Assembly (NCBI GenBank): GCA_035606795.1
Contig: DATNEI010000219.1
Location: 1-64,000 of the forward strand
Source of the DNA: UBA11740 sp035606795
GTDB lineage: Bacteria; Acidobacteriota; Blastocatellia; Pyrinomonadales; Pyrinomonadaceae
Direction: 5' to 3'
Length of the DNA stretch: 64,000 bases
Below, in pieces: positions 52,016 through 59,746 of this stretch (position 1 is the first letter of the stretch; each line of letters starts with the position of its first letter). The notes under the pieces are model-generated. The model ran no database searches, was not told the origin of the DNA, and was given only the letters and a program-made list of their open reading frames with translations. The position numbers and the translations under genes were made by a program.

Positions 52016-53203
52016 ATGCTTCACGGCCATTCCATCATATGCTTTGGCGGAGAGGATTGGTGGTATCACCATCCGCATTCGAAGAACCATCTGATGCGAC
52101 GCTTCGCGCGCGCCGGCAACAAAGTCATTTTCGTCAATTCGATTTCGATGGGCCTGGCGCCGGTAAAGAGTGGCGAGTTACTGCCCCGCGTCAAGCGCAA
52201 GCTGAAGAGTTACGCAAAACTTGCGCGCACGACCGCGGAAGGAATTACAGTGGTCTCGCCGGCCGTCGTTCCGTTCTTTGGCAGCGCCGCTGCGACCGCG
52301 ACCAATCGCCGATTGCTGAGCGCGCAGATTTCATTGCTGGCCAGGCGCCGCGGTCTATCGCGACCGATTCTCTGGATTGCGATTCCCACTGCAGTTGAAG
52401 TCGTTGGCCGGCTTGATGAGTCGCTGGTCATCTATCACGTGTCTGACAAGTACGATGCGAACACAATGGATCATGCGACCGATCCGGCATTAATTCGCAA
52501 GTTGCACGAACGCGCCATCGCCGCAGCGGATCTCGTCTTCTATTCCAGCCGCAAACTGTTTGATGAAGTCAGCAGCGGACAGGAAAAATCATACTTGCTG
52601 GAACAGGCTGTCGATTTTGATCATTGGGTGCGCGTAAGTCGCGGCGAAGTGCCGGTAGCTGATGCCGTCGCAAAGATTCCCGGTCCGCGCATCGGATACT
52701 TTGGCGCGATCGAGCCGTGGCTGATTGATCAGGAACTCATCAAGCAGTCTGCGCGCGAACATCCCGGATGGAACTGGATCTTCATCGGTAATAAATCCCG
52801 CGGATTACAGATCGAGGAATTGCCAAACGTACATTTTCTGCCGCCTGTTTCTTACGAAGAGCTGCCGCATTACGCCGCCGGCTTCGACGTGTGCGTGCTG
52901 CCCTGGAACACCGAGGTGCCGTTCACCAGTTACGGATCGGCGATCAAGGTCCGTGAGTATCTGGCTTCGGGAAAGCCGGTGGTGATTTCGCCTCTGCCTG
53001 AATACGAGTCGATGAAAGATGTCTTACGGATTGGACGGACCCGCGAAGAATTTCTGCGCCTGGTTGATGAAGCGTTGGGTGAGGAGGGAACTGAATTAAT
53101 GCGTGGGCGGCAAGCAGCGGTGCGCGATGGGACATGGGACGCGCGGGCGGAATGGGTTAGCGGGCTGATCGAAGACAAGCTGAGAGGCAAGAGTCAAGAG
53201 TGA
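52016..53203 (+). CDS. GT-B glycosyltransferase
   Basis: A 395-residue protein with LHGHSIICFGGEDWWYHHPH at the N-terminus, the segment YDANTMDHATDPALIRKLHE in the middle, and a C-terminal GT1/GT4-type lobe (PRIGYFGAIEPWLIDQELI, FLPPVSYEELPHYAAGFDVCVLPW, SYGSAIKVREYLASGKPVV). It would transfer a sugar from a nucleotide donor; specificity unknown. A longer frame reaches 51623 but lies over the minus-strand GT2 gene and includes the repeat. Its TGA stop is inside the first unit of a heptamer tandem array. Confidence 0.86.
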   Translation: MLHGHSIICFGGEDWWYHHPHSKNHLMRRFARAGNKVIFVNSISMGLAPVKSGELLPRVKRKLKSYAKLARTTAEGITVVSPAVVPFFGSAAATATNRRLLSAQISLLARRRGLSRPILWIAIPTAVEVVGRLDESLVIYHVSDKYDANTMDHATDPALIRKLHERAIAAADLVFYSSRKLFDEVSSGQEKSYLLEQAVDFDHWVRVSRGEVPVADAVAKIPGPRIGYFGAIEPWLIDQELIKQSAREHPGWNWIFIGNKSRGLQIEELPNVHFLPPVSYEELPHYAAGFDVCVLPWNTEVPFTSYGSAIKVREYLASGKPVVISPLPEYESMKDVLRIGRTREEFLRLVDEALGEEGTELMRGRQAAVRDGTWDARAEWVSGLIEDKLRGKSQE

Positions 53204-53292
53204 TGAGTGATGAGTGATGAGTGATGAGTAATGAGTGATGAGTGATGAGTGATGAGTGATGAGTGATGAGTGATGAGTGATGAGTAATGAGT
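53198..53292. repeat. GAGTGAT heptamer tandem array, left
   Basis: Thirteen contiguous 7-base units GAGTGAT (two with GAGTAAT) end in a partial unit. The period of 7 places TGA stop codons in all three frames within 21 bases; the first TGA ends the glycosyltransferase gene. Confidence 0.93.
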
Positions 53293-53339
53293 GCGGATTT
53301 GAATGATCGAGGACTGCACAGACAATGAGCGAGAGCACA

Positions 53340-53525
53340 TTCTCATTTCACGTTCTTCGCCCTGTTAGGGGCGAAATGTTTATAGACCTCGGTGACCCAT
53401 AAATTCTAAGCTCCTTTAGGAGCGCCATACGCTTGACAGAACACGCATCCCGCTCCTAAAGGAGCTTGAATAGATCTAATCGCAACGGTCTATAAACATC
53501 TCGCTCCTAACGGAGCGACGAATTC
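53340..53525. repeat. Nested palindrome between the two heptamer arrays
   Basis: Left words TTCGCCCTGTTAGGGGCGAA and ATGTTTATAGACC face right words GGTCTATAAACAT and CGCTCCTAACGGAGCGACGAA; inner words AAGCTCCTTTAGGAGCG and CGCTCCTAAAGGAGCTT face each other as well. There is no gene here; the gap between the two genes is 413 bases. It belongs to the family seen at 5588-5745. Confidence 0.85.
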
Positions 53526-53531
53526 CGGCTT

Positions 53532-53629
53532 ATCACTCATTACTCATCACTCATCACTCATCACTCATCACTCATCACTCATTACTCATCACTCATTACT
53601 CATCACTCATCACTCATCACTCATCACTG
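53532..53629. repeat. ATCACTC heptamer tandem array, right (inverted copy)
   Basis: Fourteen 7-base units ATCACTC or ATTACTC, the complement of the left array, with the last unit ending ATCACTG. They supply the stop codon of the minus-strand membrane protein gene at 53617. Confidence 0.93.
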
Positions 53630-55434
53630 ACCTTACTGCTGATTCGAATCGCCCTACTAAAGTATCCGGCCAGCCAACAAATTCCCATCGCGGCAAACGC
53701 GAACAAAAAATAGTTCACCGCCAACACGTACCGATATTCGGTGTGAAAGACTGACTGGACGGTGAAGTAATACAGCGGGACAACTGAGAGAATGATCAGC
53801 GCCGCGGTGCGCTTGTGCCAAATATTCACGCCGAGGCCAAGGAGCGCGAGCGGCAGAAAGATGGCGGTGATGAACACGCGTTGAATGGCTCGCAATAGGA
53901 TTCGTGGATATCGCGTCCAAAGAAAACGCGCCGGCCCCAGCTCGTAAAGTTTCAGATCTCCAATATCGAAGCGTGGCGACGTGTTCGCTGCTTCGTTATT
54001 CAATTCGAGATTGACACTGGGGCCTTGTGAGACAAATCCCATCTGAATTGATTGCACTGGCTGCACTCCGTCCTTCGTTTCCGCCGGCTCGACGATTTGC
54101 GAGGCACAAACCTCACCATTGCTGCTGCGCACAATGAGTTTCACCCGCCCTTGCTCGATGCGAACGGGAAGATCGAACGCATAGTCCATGTTTTGCCGAA
54201 CCGCGTATGAACCGCAGGAGAATTGTGCTCCATACCGAGAAGCATCACCGGTGAACGTTACTGCCTTGTCGCGGAGCCCCACTGTAATTTGGGCGACTGG
54301 ATTGTCCGGACGGCAATCATTAAAAAGATCGGCGTTTGTCTTCATCAAAACTGGTTGAAGGGTGGAGGTATCAAGAGAGTGGACAACCGCCGGCGATGTT
54401 GAGAGTAATTGCGCCCTTTCCAATTTCGTCATCGATGCGCCGCGCCGCATCATCACCATCGCGAACCAAAACGGATGTGAAGCGATCACGCCCGCGCCGC
54501 GTTTCAAACGCGCGCGTTCGCGCTCGACGCCGTCCGGATTGAACAGAGTCCCGTAGTATTCCGGCCGCTGAAACATCTCGGCTTCCTGTCGCATGATTCC
54601 CATGTCGGTGTTTGGAATTCCAAAGCGGTTGGATTTGTCGTAGTCGGCGATGCCTTCCAACAGCGTTTGTCCCGCCCCGAGTGACACCGGAATAAACCGA
54701 TGAAAAACGATCGCGTTGCGCAAGGTGAGCGGCAGAATGATAAGCAGGGCGCCGCAGATGACTGTCAGCGCATAGTGCCATTGTTTCTTTCCGTGCAGCA
54801 GCAACGTTGCGGCAGCGATAAAGAGCACCAGCAGAAGGGCGTTCGCGCGCAACCAGCATGAAATTCCGACGAGTCCGCCGACGAATAAGAAAGTCAGCAG
54901 CCGTGCGCGTCCTCTCGTTAGTGCCAGCAAGTAAATCGCGAGCAGAATAGGAAACACTGCCAGCGAATCAGGCAACAACAAAACTGAATTCCAGGCGAGC
55001 TGCGGCGAGAGAGCAGCGCATGCGCCGGCGAGCACGGCCGGGGCGAGGGCAAACAACTCACCGATAATCAGGAAGATTAAGACTGCGGCCAGACTGTCGG
55101 CGACGATCTGAACAAACTGAATTCGCCTGCTTGAGTCAGCGAATGAATTTGTCAGCGCGAGTAGGATCGAATATCCCGGCGGATGTCCCAGGTGGTTCGG
55201 ATCGGCAAGCTCGGACGACGCACTGAAAAAACCGCTCAGCCCATCTCGCCTGAGGAGTTGCCCCACGCGCTGATACTCTTTGGTGACTTCGCTCTGTACT
55301 TTTGCGACTTCAAGACGTGTATCATGCCAGGTGAGCAGGCGCACGCTGAACGCGAGCAGAAAAATTGCGAAGCAAGTAATGACGAGCGTTCGTTGGGAGA
55401 GACTGTGCAGTATGCGCCGGGGTTTCATTAACAC
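53617..55434 (-). CDS. GT39-like polytopic membrane glycosyltransferase
   Basis: A 605-residue protein with about 12 helices in two blocks (1-350 and 500-600) separated by a large soluble periplasmic domain (about 365-510). The first loop has SGFFSASSELADPNHLGHPPGYSILLAL, a pattern of PMT/ArnT-type GT-C enzymes, and CWLRANALLLVLFIAAATLLL resembles the GT39 at 43722. Both share the IPTD-type and GAGQTLLEGIAD...GIPNTD region. The C-terminal residues SDE and the stop come from the heptamer array. Confidence 0.83.
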   Translation of the reverse strand: MLMKPRRILHSLSQRTLVITCFAIFLLAFSVRLLTWHDTRLEVAKVQSEVTKEYQRVGQLLRRDGLSGFFSASSELADPNHLGHPPGYSILLALTNSFADSSRRIQFVQIVADSLAAVLIFLIIGELFALAPAVLAGACAALSPQLAWNSVLLLPDSLAVFPILLAIYLLALTRGRARLLTFLFVGGLVGISCWLRANALLLVLFIAAATLLLHGKKQWHYALTVICGALLIILPLTLRNAIVFHRFIPVSLGAGQTLLEGIADYDKSNRFGIPNTDMGIMRQEAEMFQRPEYYGTLFNPDGVERERARLKRGAGVIASHPFWFAMVMMRRGASMTKLERAQLLSTSPAVVHSLDTSTLQPVLMKTNADLFNDCRPDNPVAQITVGLRDKAVTFTGDASRYGAQFSCGSYAVRQNMDYAFDLPVRIEQGRVKLIVRSSNGEVCASQIVEPAETKDGVQPVQSIQMGFVSQGPSVNLELNNEAANTSPRFDIGDLKLYELGPARFLWTRYPRILLRAIQRVFITAIFLPLALLGLGVNIWHKRTAALIILSVVPLYYFTVQSVFHTEYRYVLAVNYFLFAFAAMGICWLAGYFSRAIRISSKVSDE

Positions 55435-55925
55435 CTCGCTTCAGCGAGGTGTACCAGAATCAACCTGCACAAGCAAAGCCGTTTCAAGGGCAATAACATA
55501 CTTGAATAATCAGGAAGTGTTGAGCGTCGCGAACATGAACGCCAAGGGCGTTCACCACCTCCAGCCCAGGGTTGACGCGCGCTAGCGCGGCTACCCTGGG
55601 TAATTGAGCCAACACGGCAGGGCAACCCTGAAAGGGTTGCGGAACCCTGCAGGCACACCGGTGTTGAATTGGGATTCACAAAATGTGAACCTTTCGGGGC
55701 AAACCTATTTCTCAACCCTTTCAGGGTTGGGACCTGTTTTGTCTTGACCACCCAGGGTAGCGCGCTGGCGCGCGCAACCCTGGGCTGAAGGTAGCAAACG
55801 CCTTCGGCGTTTAATGCACGAGCCGTTGATTACTCAAGCATGTCATTGCCGTTTCAACGGCTTGCGGAAAAACTGTTGAAACAGTTCTCGATTAATATCG
55901 CGTCGAAGTCACCTTGCTGAAGCAA
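55430..55925. repeat. Large mirror-nested palindrome of distinct small palindromes
   Basis: The gap of 521 bases between the GT39-like gene and the second AsnB has no gene. From outside in, words face each other: CACCTCGCTTCAGCGAGGTG / CACCTTGCTGAAGCAAGGTC; GCCGTTTCAAGGGCAAT / CATTGCCGTTTCAACGGC; GAACGCCAAGGGCGTTC / AAACGCCTTCGGCGTTT; CAGCCCAGGGTTGACGCGCG / GCGCGCAACCCTGGGCTG; GCAACCCTGAAAGGGTTGC / CAACCCTTTCAGGGTTG; centre TTCACAAAATGTGAA. The whole could fold as one giant cruciform or as separate hairpins. Confidence 0.82.
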
Positions 55926-55955
55926 GGTCAGAGGGACGATGAGGCTTAGGTAAGA

Positions 55956-57890
55956 ATGTGTGGGATTGCGGGATTGATTGACTCTGACGCTGGCGCGCGC
56001 ATCGGCGCGATGCTCCAGGCGATCGAGCATCGTGGGCGCGACGATGAAGGTGTGTGGACGTCTTCGTCGATTAACGAAGCAGGCCAGCGCGTCTGCTTTG
56101 GACATCGCCGTTTGTCGATTATCGATACCAGCAGCGCCGGTCATCAGCCCATGTTCTCGCACGACCGCCGTTTCGTCGTGATGCTCAACGGCGAAATCTA
56201 CAACTATCAGGAATTGCGCGCTGAACTCACCACCAAGGGTCACCACTTCCGCACGCACAGCGACACCGAAGTGCTGCTGAATGCCTGGGCTGAATGGGGC
56301 GAGCGATGTCTTGATCGTCTGAATGCCATGTTTGCCTTCGCGCTCTGGGACGATCGAGAACGCAGTTTGTACCTGGTGCGCGATCGCGTCGGCATCAAGC
56401 CGCTCTATTACGCTTGCGGGCAGGATGCCCGCGCTCCCGGCGCGCTCGCATTCGCCTCGGAAGTCAAATCAATCCTCGCCGGCGGTCTCATCAAACCTGA
56501 GCTCGACACGCCGGCGCTGCATCAGTTTCTAACCTTTCTTTGGACGCCGGATCCCAACACGCTGTTCAAAGGCATCAAGACTGTTCGGCCTGGTCACTTC
56601 GTGAAAATTCGTGACGGCGAACTCACCGAGCATCAGTGGTGGGATATTTCGTTCGACGAGATTGAAGAAGGCAGAGACGAAGCGTGGTGGCAGCAGCGCG
56701 TGCTCGAGACGCTCGATCGCGTGGTGAAGCTCGAGATGGTTGCCGACGTGCCGCTCGGATCCTTTCTTTCCGGCGGCGTGGACTCGTCTTCCATCGTCGC
56801 CATGATGAAGCAACATAGCAATGGCCGGCCCGTCGGCACTTATGCGATTGGAATTGAAGCTGAGGATTTGCGCTACGACATTATTCCCGACGACGTGCAG
56901 TGGGCGCGACGCGTGAATGAGCAACTCGGGACTGATTACCACGAGATCATGTTGCAGCCCGAGGTCGCGGAGCTGCTGCCGAAACTTGTCTATCACATGG
57001 ACGAGCCGGCGATCGACATGGCGATTCCGAGTTATCTCGTCAGCCGCGCGGCGCGCGAATCGATGCGCGTGATGTTGAGTGGCATGGGTGGCGACGAAGT
57101 TTTCGCCGGTTATCCGCGGCAAATGGCCATGAAGCTCGCGGGTGCATTCGATCCGGTGCCGCAACTCTTGCGGCGGCCGCTGATGAGAACTATTGCCGGC
57201 GTGCTGCCGGGAGGCATGCCGGGCCGGCTGACCGCACCGCTGCGCAACGCGAAGAAATTCGCGCGGAGCGCGGCTCTCGATTTTCAGGATCGCTACCTCG
57301 TATTCGAAACGTACTTCACTGACGAAATGAAATCGCGTCTGTACACGGACGAAGTAAGTGAAGCGACGAGCGGTCTCGACGCCTACGCCGCCCATCGAGA
57401 CTATTTTGCACGCGCGAAGAATGCGGCGCCGCTGAATCAGTTACTGTACGTCGATCTGAAAACGTTTCTGCCGTGTCTGAACCTGATGACGACGGACAAG
57501 ACTTCCATGGCCGCGAACCTGGAAGTGCGCGTGCCGTTCTTGAACGTGGAGATGCTCGAACTGGCCGCGCGCATGCCTGCTGATTTGAAATTGCGCGGCT
57601 TGAAGCGCAAGTACATTTTGAAGCGCGCTGCTGAGAAACTCTTGCCGCGCGAAGTCGTCTGGCGCAAGAAGGCCGGCTTTGGCGCGCCGATTCGTTCGTG
57701 GCTGCGCGGGCCGCTCCAGCCGATGGTCGATGACTTGTTGTCAGTAGATGCGGTGCGCCACCGCGGCTTGTTTGATCCGCACGAGGTGCGTCGCATCATC
57801 GACGCCAACCTCTCAGGTAGAGAAGACTACAACCTTCAGGTCTTCCAACTGCTAAACCTTGAGCTATGGCACCAGCAGTTCATAGACTAA
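55956..57890 (+). CDS. asnB: AsnB-type glutamine-dependent amidotransferase (second copy)
   Basis: A 644-residue enzyme with Cys2 (MCGIAGLID), GATase II loops (HRGRDDEG, LNGEIYNYQELR) and the ATP loop FLSGGVDSSSIVAMM with SGMGGDEVFAGYPRQ. The sequence is clearly different from the first copy, so this is an old paralog, not a recent duplicate. At about residues 155-163 the peptide CGQDARAPG encoded at 56412-56445 is an apparent repeat insertion, next to the ALAFASEVKSIL strand. Probable role: amidation of a glycan carboxylate, or asparagine synthesis. Confidence 0.93.
   Translation: MCGIAGLIDSDAGARIGAMLQAIEHRGRDDEGVWTSSSINEAGQRVCFGHRRLSIIDTSSAGHQPMFSHDRRFVVMLNGEIYNYQELRAELTTKGHHFRTHSDTEVLLNAWAEWGERCLDRLNAMFAFALWDDRERSLYLVRDRVGIKPLYYACGQDARAPGALAFASEVKSILAGGLIKPELDTPALHQFLTFLWTPDPNTLFKGIKTVRPGHFVKIRDGELTEHQWWDISFDEIEEGRDEAWWQQRVLETLDRVVKLEMVADVPLGSFLSGGVDSSSIVAMMKQHSNGRPVGTYAIGIEAEDLRYDIIPDDVQWARRVNEQLGTDYHEIMLQPEVAELLPKLVYHMDEPAIDMAIPSYLVSRAARESMRVMLSGMGGDEVFAGYPRQMAMKLAGAFDPVPQLLRRPLMRTIAGVLPGGMPGRLTAPLRNAKKFARSAALDFQDRYLVFETYFTDEMKSRLYTDEVSEATSGLDAYAAHRDYFARAKNAAPLNQLLYVDLKTFLPCLNLMTTDKTSMAANLEVRVPFLNVEMLELAARMPADLKLRGLKRKYILKRAAEKLLPREVVWRKKAGFGAPIRSWLRGPLQPMVDDLLSVDAVRHRGLFDPHEVRRIIDANLSGREDYNLQVFQLLNLELWHQQFID
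56412..56445. repeat. CAGGATGCCCGCGCTCC repeat inside the second AsnB gene
   Basis: The segment CGGGCAGGATGCCCGCGCTC encodes GQDARAP in frame. In AsnB relatives, including the copy at 37897 (FHQANGRFIFASEIK), this loop is shorter. The same QDARA peptide is encoded by the repeat inside the FAD oxidoreductase. Confidence 0.6.
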
Positions 57891-57893
57891 GAC

Positions 57894-57989
57894 TTATCCG
57901 CAGATTACACAGATTACGCAGATTAGGAAGACGGCTGTTGCGATGAATCATTGTTTCAAATCTGTGAAATCTGCGTAATCTGCGGATAA
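57894..57989. repeat. Third copy of the ATCCGCAGATTACGCAG inverted repeat
   Basis: Arms TTATCCGCAGATTACACAGATT and AATCTGCGTAATCTGCGGATAA enclose about 40 bases. It follows the second AsnB stop by a few bases and precedes the XRE gene. Confidence 0.85.
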
Positions 57990-58057
57990 ATCTTTCCTGT
58001 TTCAGACATAAAACAGAGTATTGCGCCTAAAATCAGCTCGTGTTAAGCTTTTCACCC

Positions 58058-58471
58058 ATGGCACACAAAAGCGGAGTCAATACAGCCGAACTCGGGAGCG
58101 CCATCCGCCGGCGTCGCGAACAACAGGGAATGAGTTTGCGCGACTTGGCGGATGAAACCGGCGTCTCAGCCTCGACCTTGTCACGGATTGAAAACGGCAC
58201 GGGCAAGCCCGACGCTGACAACATCGCGCGGCTGGCGGCGTGGCTCGACATGCCGATCGAACGCGTGATGCACCATGGCCCGCGCGCGGCCAACGATCCC
58301 AAGCCGGTCGTCTACTACCCGCACGAATCGACACCCGAGATTGTCGAAGCCCACCTGCGCGCCGACAAACACCTGAGCCCGCAAACCGCGAAAGCTCTCT
58401 CTGAACTTTTCCGCGTGGCTTACGCGCAGTTCAGTGACTCGCAAAGTAAGGGCGCCCGGAAAACGAAATAG
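58058..58471 (+). CDS. XRE-family transcriptional regulator
   Basis: A 137-residue protein with an N-terminal Cro/CI-type helix-turn-helix (about 11-65: LGSAIRRRREQQGMSLRDLA, VSASTLSRIENGTGKPDADN) and a C-terminal helical part of unknown fold ending SPQTAKALSELFRVAYAQFS. It is likely to be a DNA-binding regulator of nearby genes. The ATG at 58058 fits the domain; a GTG six codons upstream is possible. No autoregulatory operator was identified. Confidence 0.87.
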   Translation: MAHKSGVNTAELGSAIRRRREQQGMSLRDLADETGVSASTLSRIENGTGKPDADNIARLAAWLDMPIERVMHHGPRAANDPKPVVYYPHESTPEIVEAHLRADKHLSPQTAKALSELFRVAYAQFSDSQSKGARKTK

Positions 58472-58509
58472 CCACGTCCGGTTTCATAGCTGAGACGGCG
58501 CACATCGCT

Positions 58510-58593
58510 GTGTCAGAACCGCGAGCAGTAGCGACCGGATCAAAGCCCAACTTTGAGAGGATGATCCCATCGCTACCGCTCCAGGTTCTGACC
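58510..58593. repeat. GTGTCAGAACC...GGTTCTGAC element (left of the PhzF/UDG pair)
   Basis: An 84-base element with arms GTGTCAGAACCGCGAGCAGT and CATCGCTACCGCTCCAGGTTCTGACC. It shares its 5' end with the copies at 33044 and 60729. Confidence 0.85.
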
Positions 58594-58640
58594 TTTGGCT
58601 CGATTAGTATGGCCAAGAGAACAAAATCGAGGACCATCGA

Positions 58641-59447
58641 ATGAGAACTTTCATAGTCGACTCTTTCACCGACACACCCTTCAAAGGTAATCCGGCGGGT
58701 GTTTGTCTCATCGATTCGCAGTTGAGCGACGAAAGAATGCTGCACATCGCCCAGGAGCTGAATCTTTCTGAAACAGCTTTTCTTTCCGCGTTGGAGTCCG
58801 ACGGTACTTTTGCAATTCGATTTTTCTCGCCCAAGATGGAAATCGCCTTATGCGGCCACGCTACTCTGGCCTCTGCCAAAGTGATTTTTTCAACCCAGAA
58901 GTTGAGCCAAGTTCATTTCATAAACATTCAGAACCTGGACTTGTCCGCCAAAGAATCCAACGGCCAAATCGTGATGGAATTTCCCGTTTACGAAACCCAG
59001 CCTGCCGATGCTCCGCCGGCGCTGCTCGCTGCCTTGGGAATCAAAGCTATCAAGAATTCGGTCTACAACGAAGAAACTAAAATCCTGTTGCTGGAAATTG
59101 AGGACGCTCGGGAGCTGGGCGGCTTAGACCCGGATTATGCCGCACTTCTTCGATCCCACAATTTCATCAACGGCGTCCTGGTTACCGCGCCGGACCGCAC
59201 GGGCGACTACGATTTTCATTCGCGGTACTTTTGGCCGTGGAGCGGCACAAATGAAGATCCCGTGACCGGCGGCACTCACTCGTTTCTGGCAAAGTATTGG
59301 GCCTCCAGACTGGGCAAAACGAAAATGAAGTCTTTTCAATCGTCCCAGCGAACAGGTTTTATGGAGGTCGAGTTAGTCGATGACAAATTGCTGATCAAAG
59401 GCCAGGCAGTCATTGTTTTTGAGGGCCGGCTAACAATCCAGATGTAG
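58641..59447 (+). CDS. PhzF-family protein
   Basis: A 268-residue protein of the PhzF/isomerase family: N-terminal FIVDSFTDTPFKGNPAGV, catalytic Glu in NLSETAFL, SPKMEIALCGHATLASA, and C-terminal YFWPWSGTNEDPVTGGTHSFLA with FQSSQRTGFMEVE. The reaction class is a double-bond or proton-shift isomerisation of small acids; phenazine synthesis is not implied, as no other phz genes are seen. It lies within a repeat-bordered segment together with the UDG-like gene. Confidence 0.9.
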   Translation: MRTFIVDSFTDTPFKGNPAGVCLIDSQLSDERMLHIAQELNLSETAFLSALESDGTFAIRFFSPKMEIALCGHATLASAKVIFSTQKLSQVHFINIQNLDLSAKESNGQIVMEFPVYETQPADAPPALLAALGIKAIKNSVYNEETKILLLEIEDARELGGLDPDYAALLRSHNFINGVLVTAPDRTGDYDFHSRYFWPWSGTNEDPVTGGTHSFLAKYWASRLGKTKMKSFQSSQRTGFMEVELVDDKLLIKGQAVIVFEGRLTIQM

Positions 59448-59715
59448 TTCGCATTCGATGATCGTTGAAGAGACACTCTGTCGCGTTCCCTAGTCTCGAA
59501 ATCTTTCCCATTGTAGTCAGCGCCACTTCATGCCGCTGGATGATACGGAAAGAATTTGACTTCTCACTGCCAGCGGAATATCTTGCGCACACCCAGAAGG
59601 CCATCTTCCTGTCGACAAGAGTAGTTTCCTTGCCGGCCTCACGAAACCGACGGGCCAGCGCGCCGACATCTTTACGCGGCGAGCACGGACAGGCGGAACA
59701 CCATGTGGACGACAT
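59410..59715 (-). CDS. Possible small reading frame between PhzF and the UDG-like gene (low confidence)
   Basis: The 299-base gap between the two genes holds a 101-residue minus-strand frame with a CSACPCSPRKD motif and a basic profile, and an equally long plus-strand frame. Neither has a convincing RBS, and the minus frame runs over the end of the PhzF gene. The frame is noted because the gap has no repeat and looks like decayed coding sequence; I do not recognise the product. Confidence 0.25.
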   Translation of the reverse strand: MSSTWCSACPCSPRKDVGALARRFREAGKETTLVDRKMAFWVCARYSAGSEKSNSFRIIQRHEVALTTMGKISRLGNATECLFNDHRMRTTSGLLAGPQKQ

Positions 59716-59746
59716 TCACTAATGTCACACCCTGAAGGAGGTTGTT

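Noticed and set aside
53198..53629. Regular repeats considered as a CRISPR array
   Set aside because: The units are contiguous 7-mers without spacers, and there are no cas genes.
55428..55751. 107-codon frame in the nested palindrome
   Set aside because: Composed of repeat words; no RBS and no homologue-like pattern.
56529..57395. 288-codon open frame antisense to the second AsnB
   Set aside because: It lies wholly inside a highly conserved gene on the opposite strand, shows no family motif, and its His/Arg-rich composition is the expected shadow of GC-rich coding sequence.
31705..57890. PEP-CTERM/exosortase-type glycan cluster
   Set aside because: AsnB and heparinase genes are typical companions, but no exosortase, PEP-CTERM protein or Wzc/Wza-type export gene was seen.
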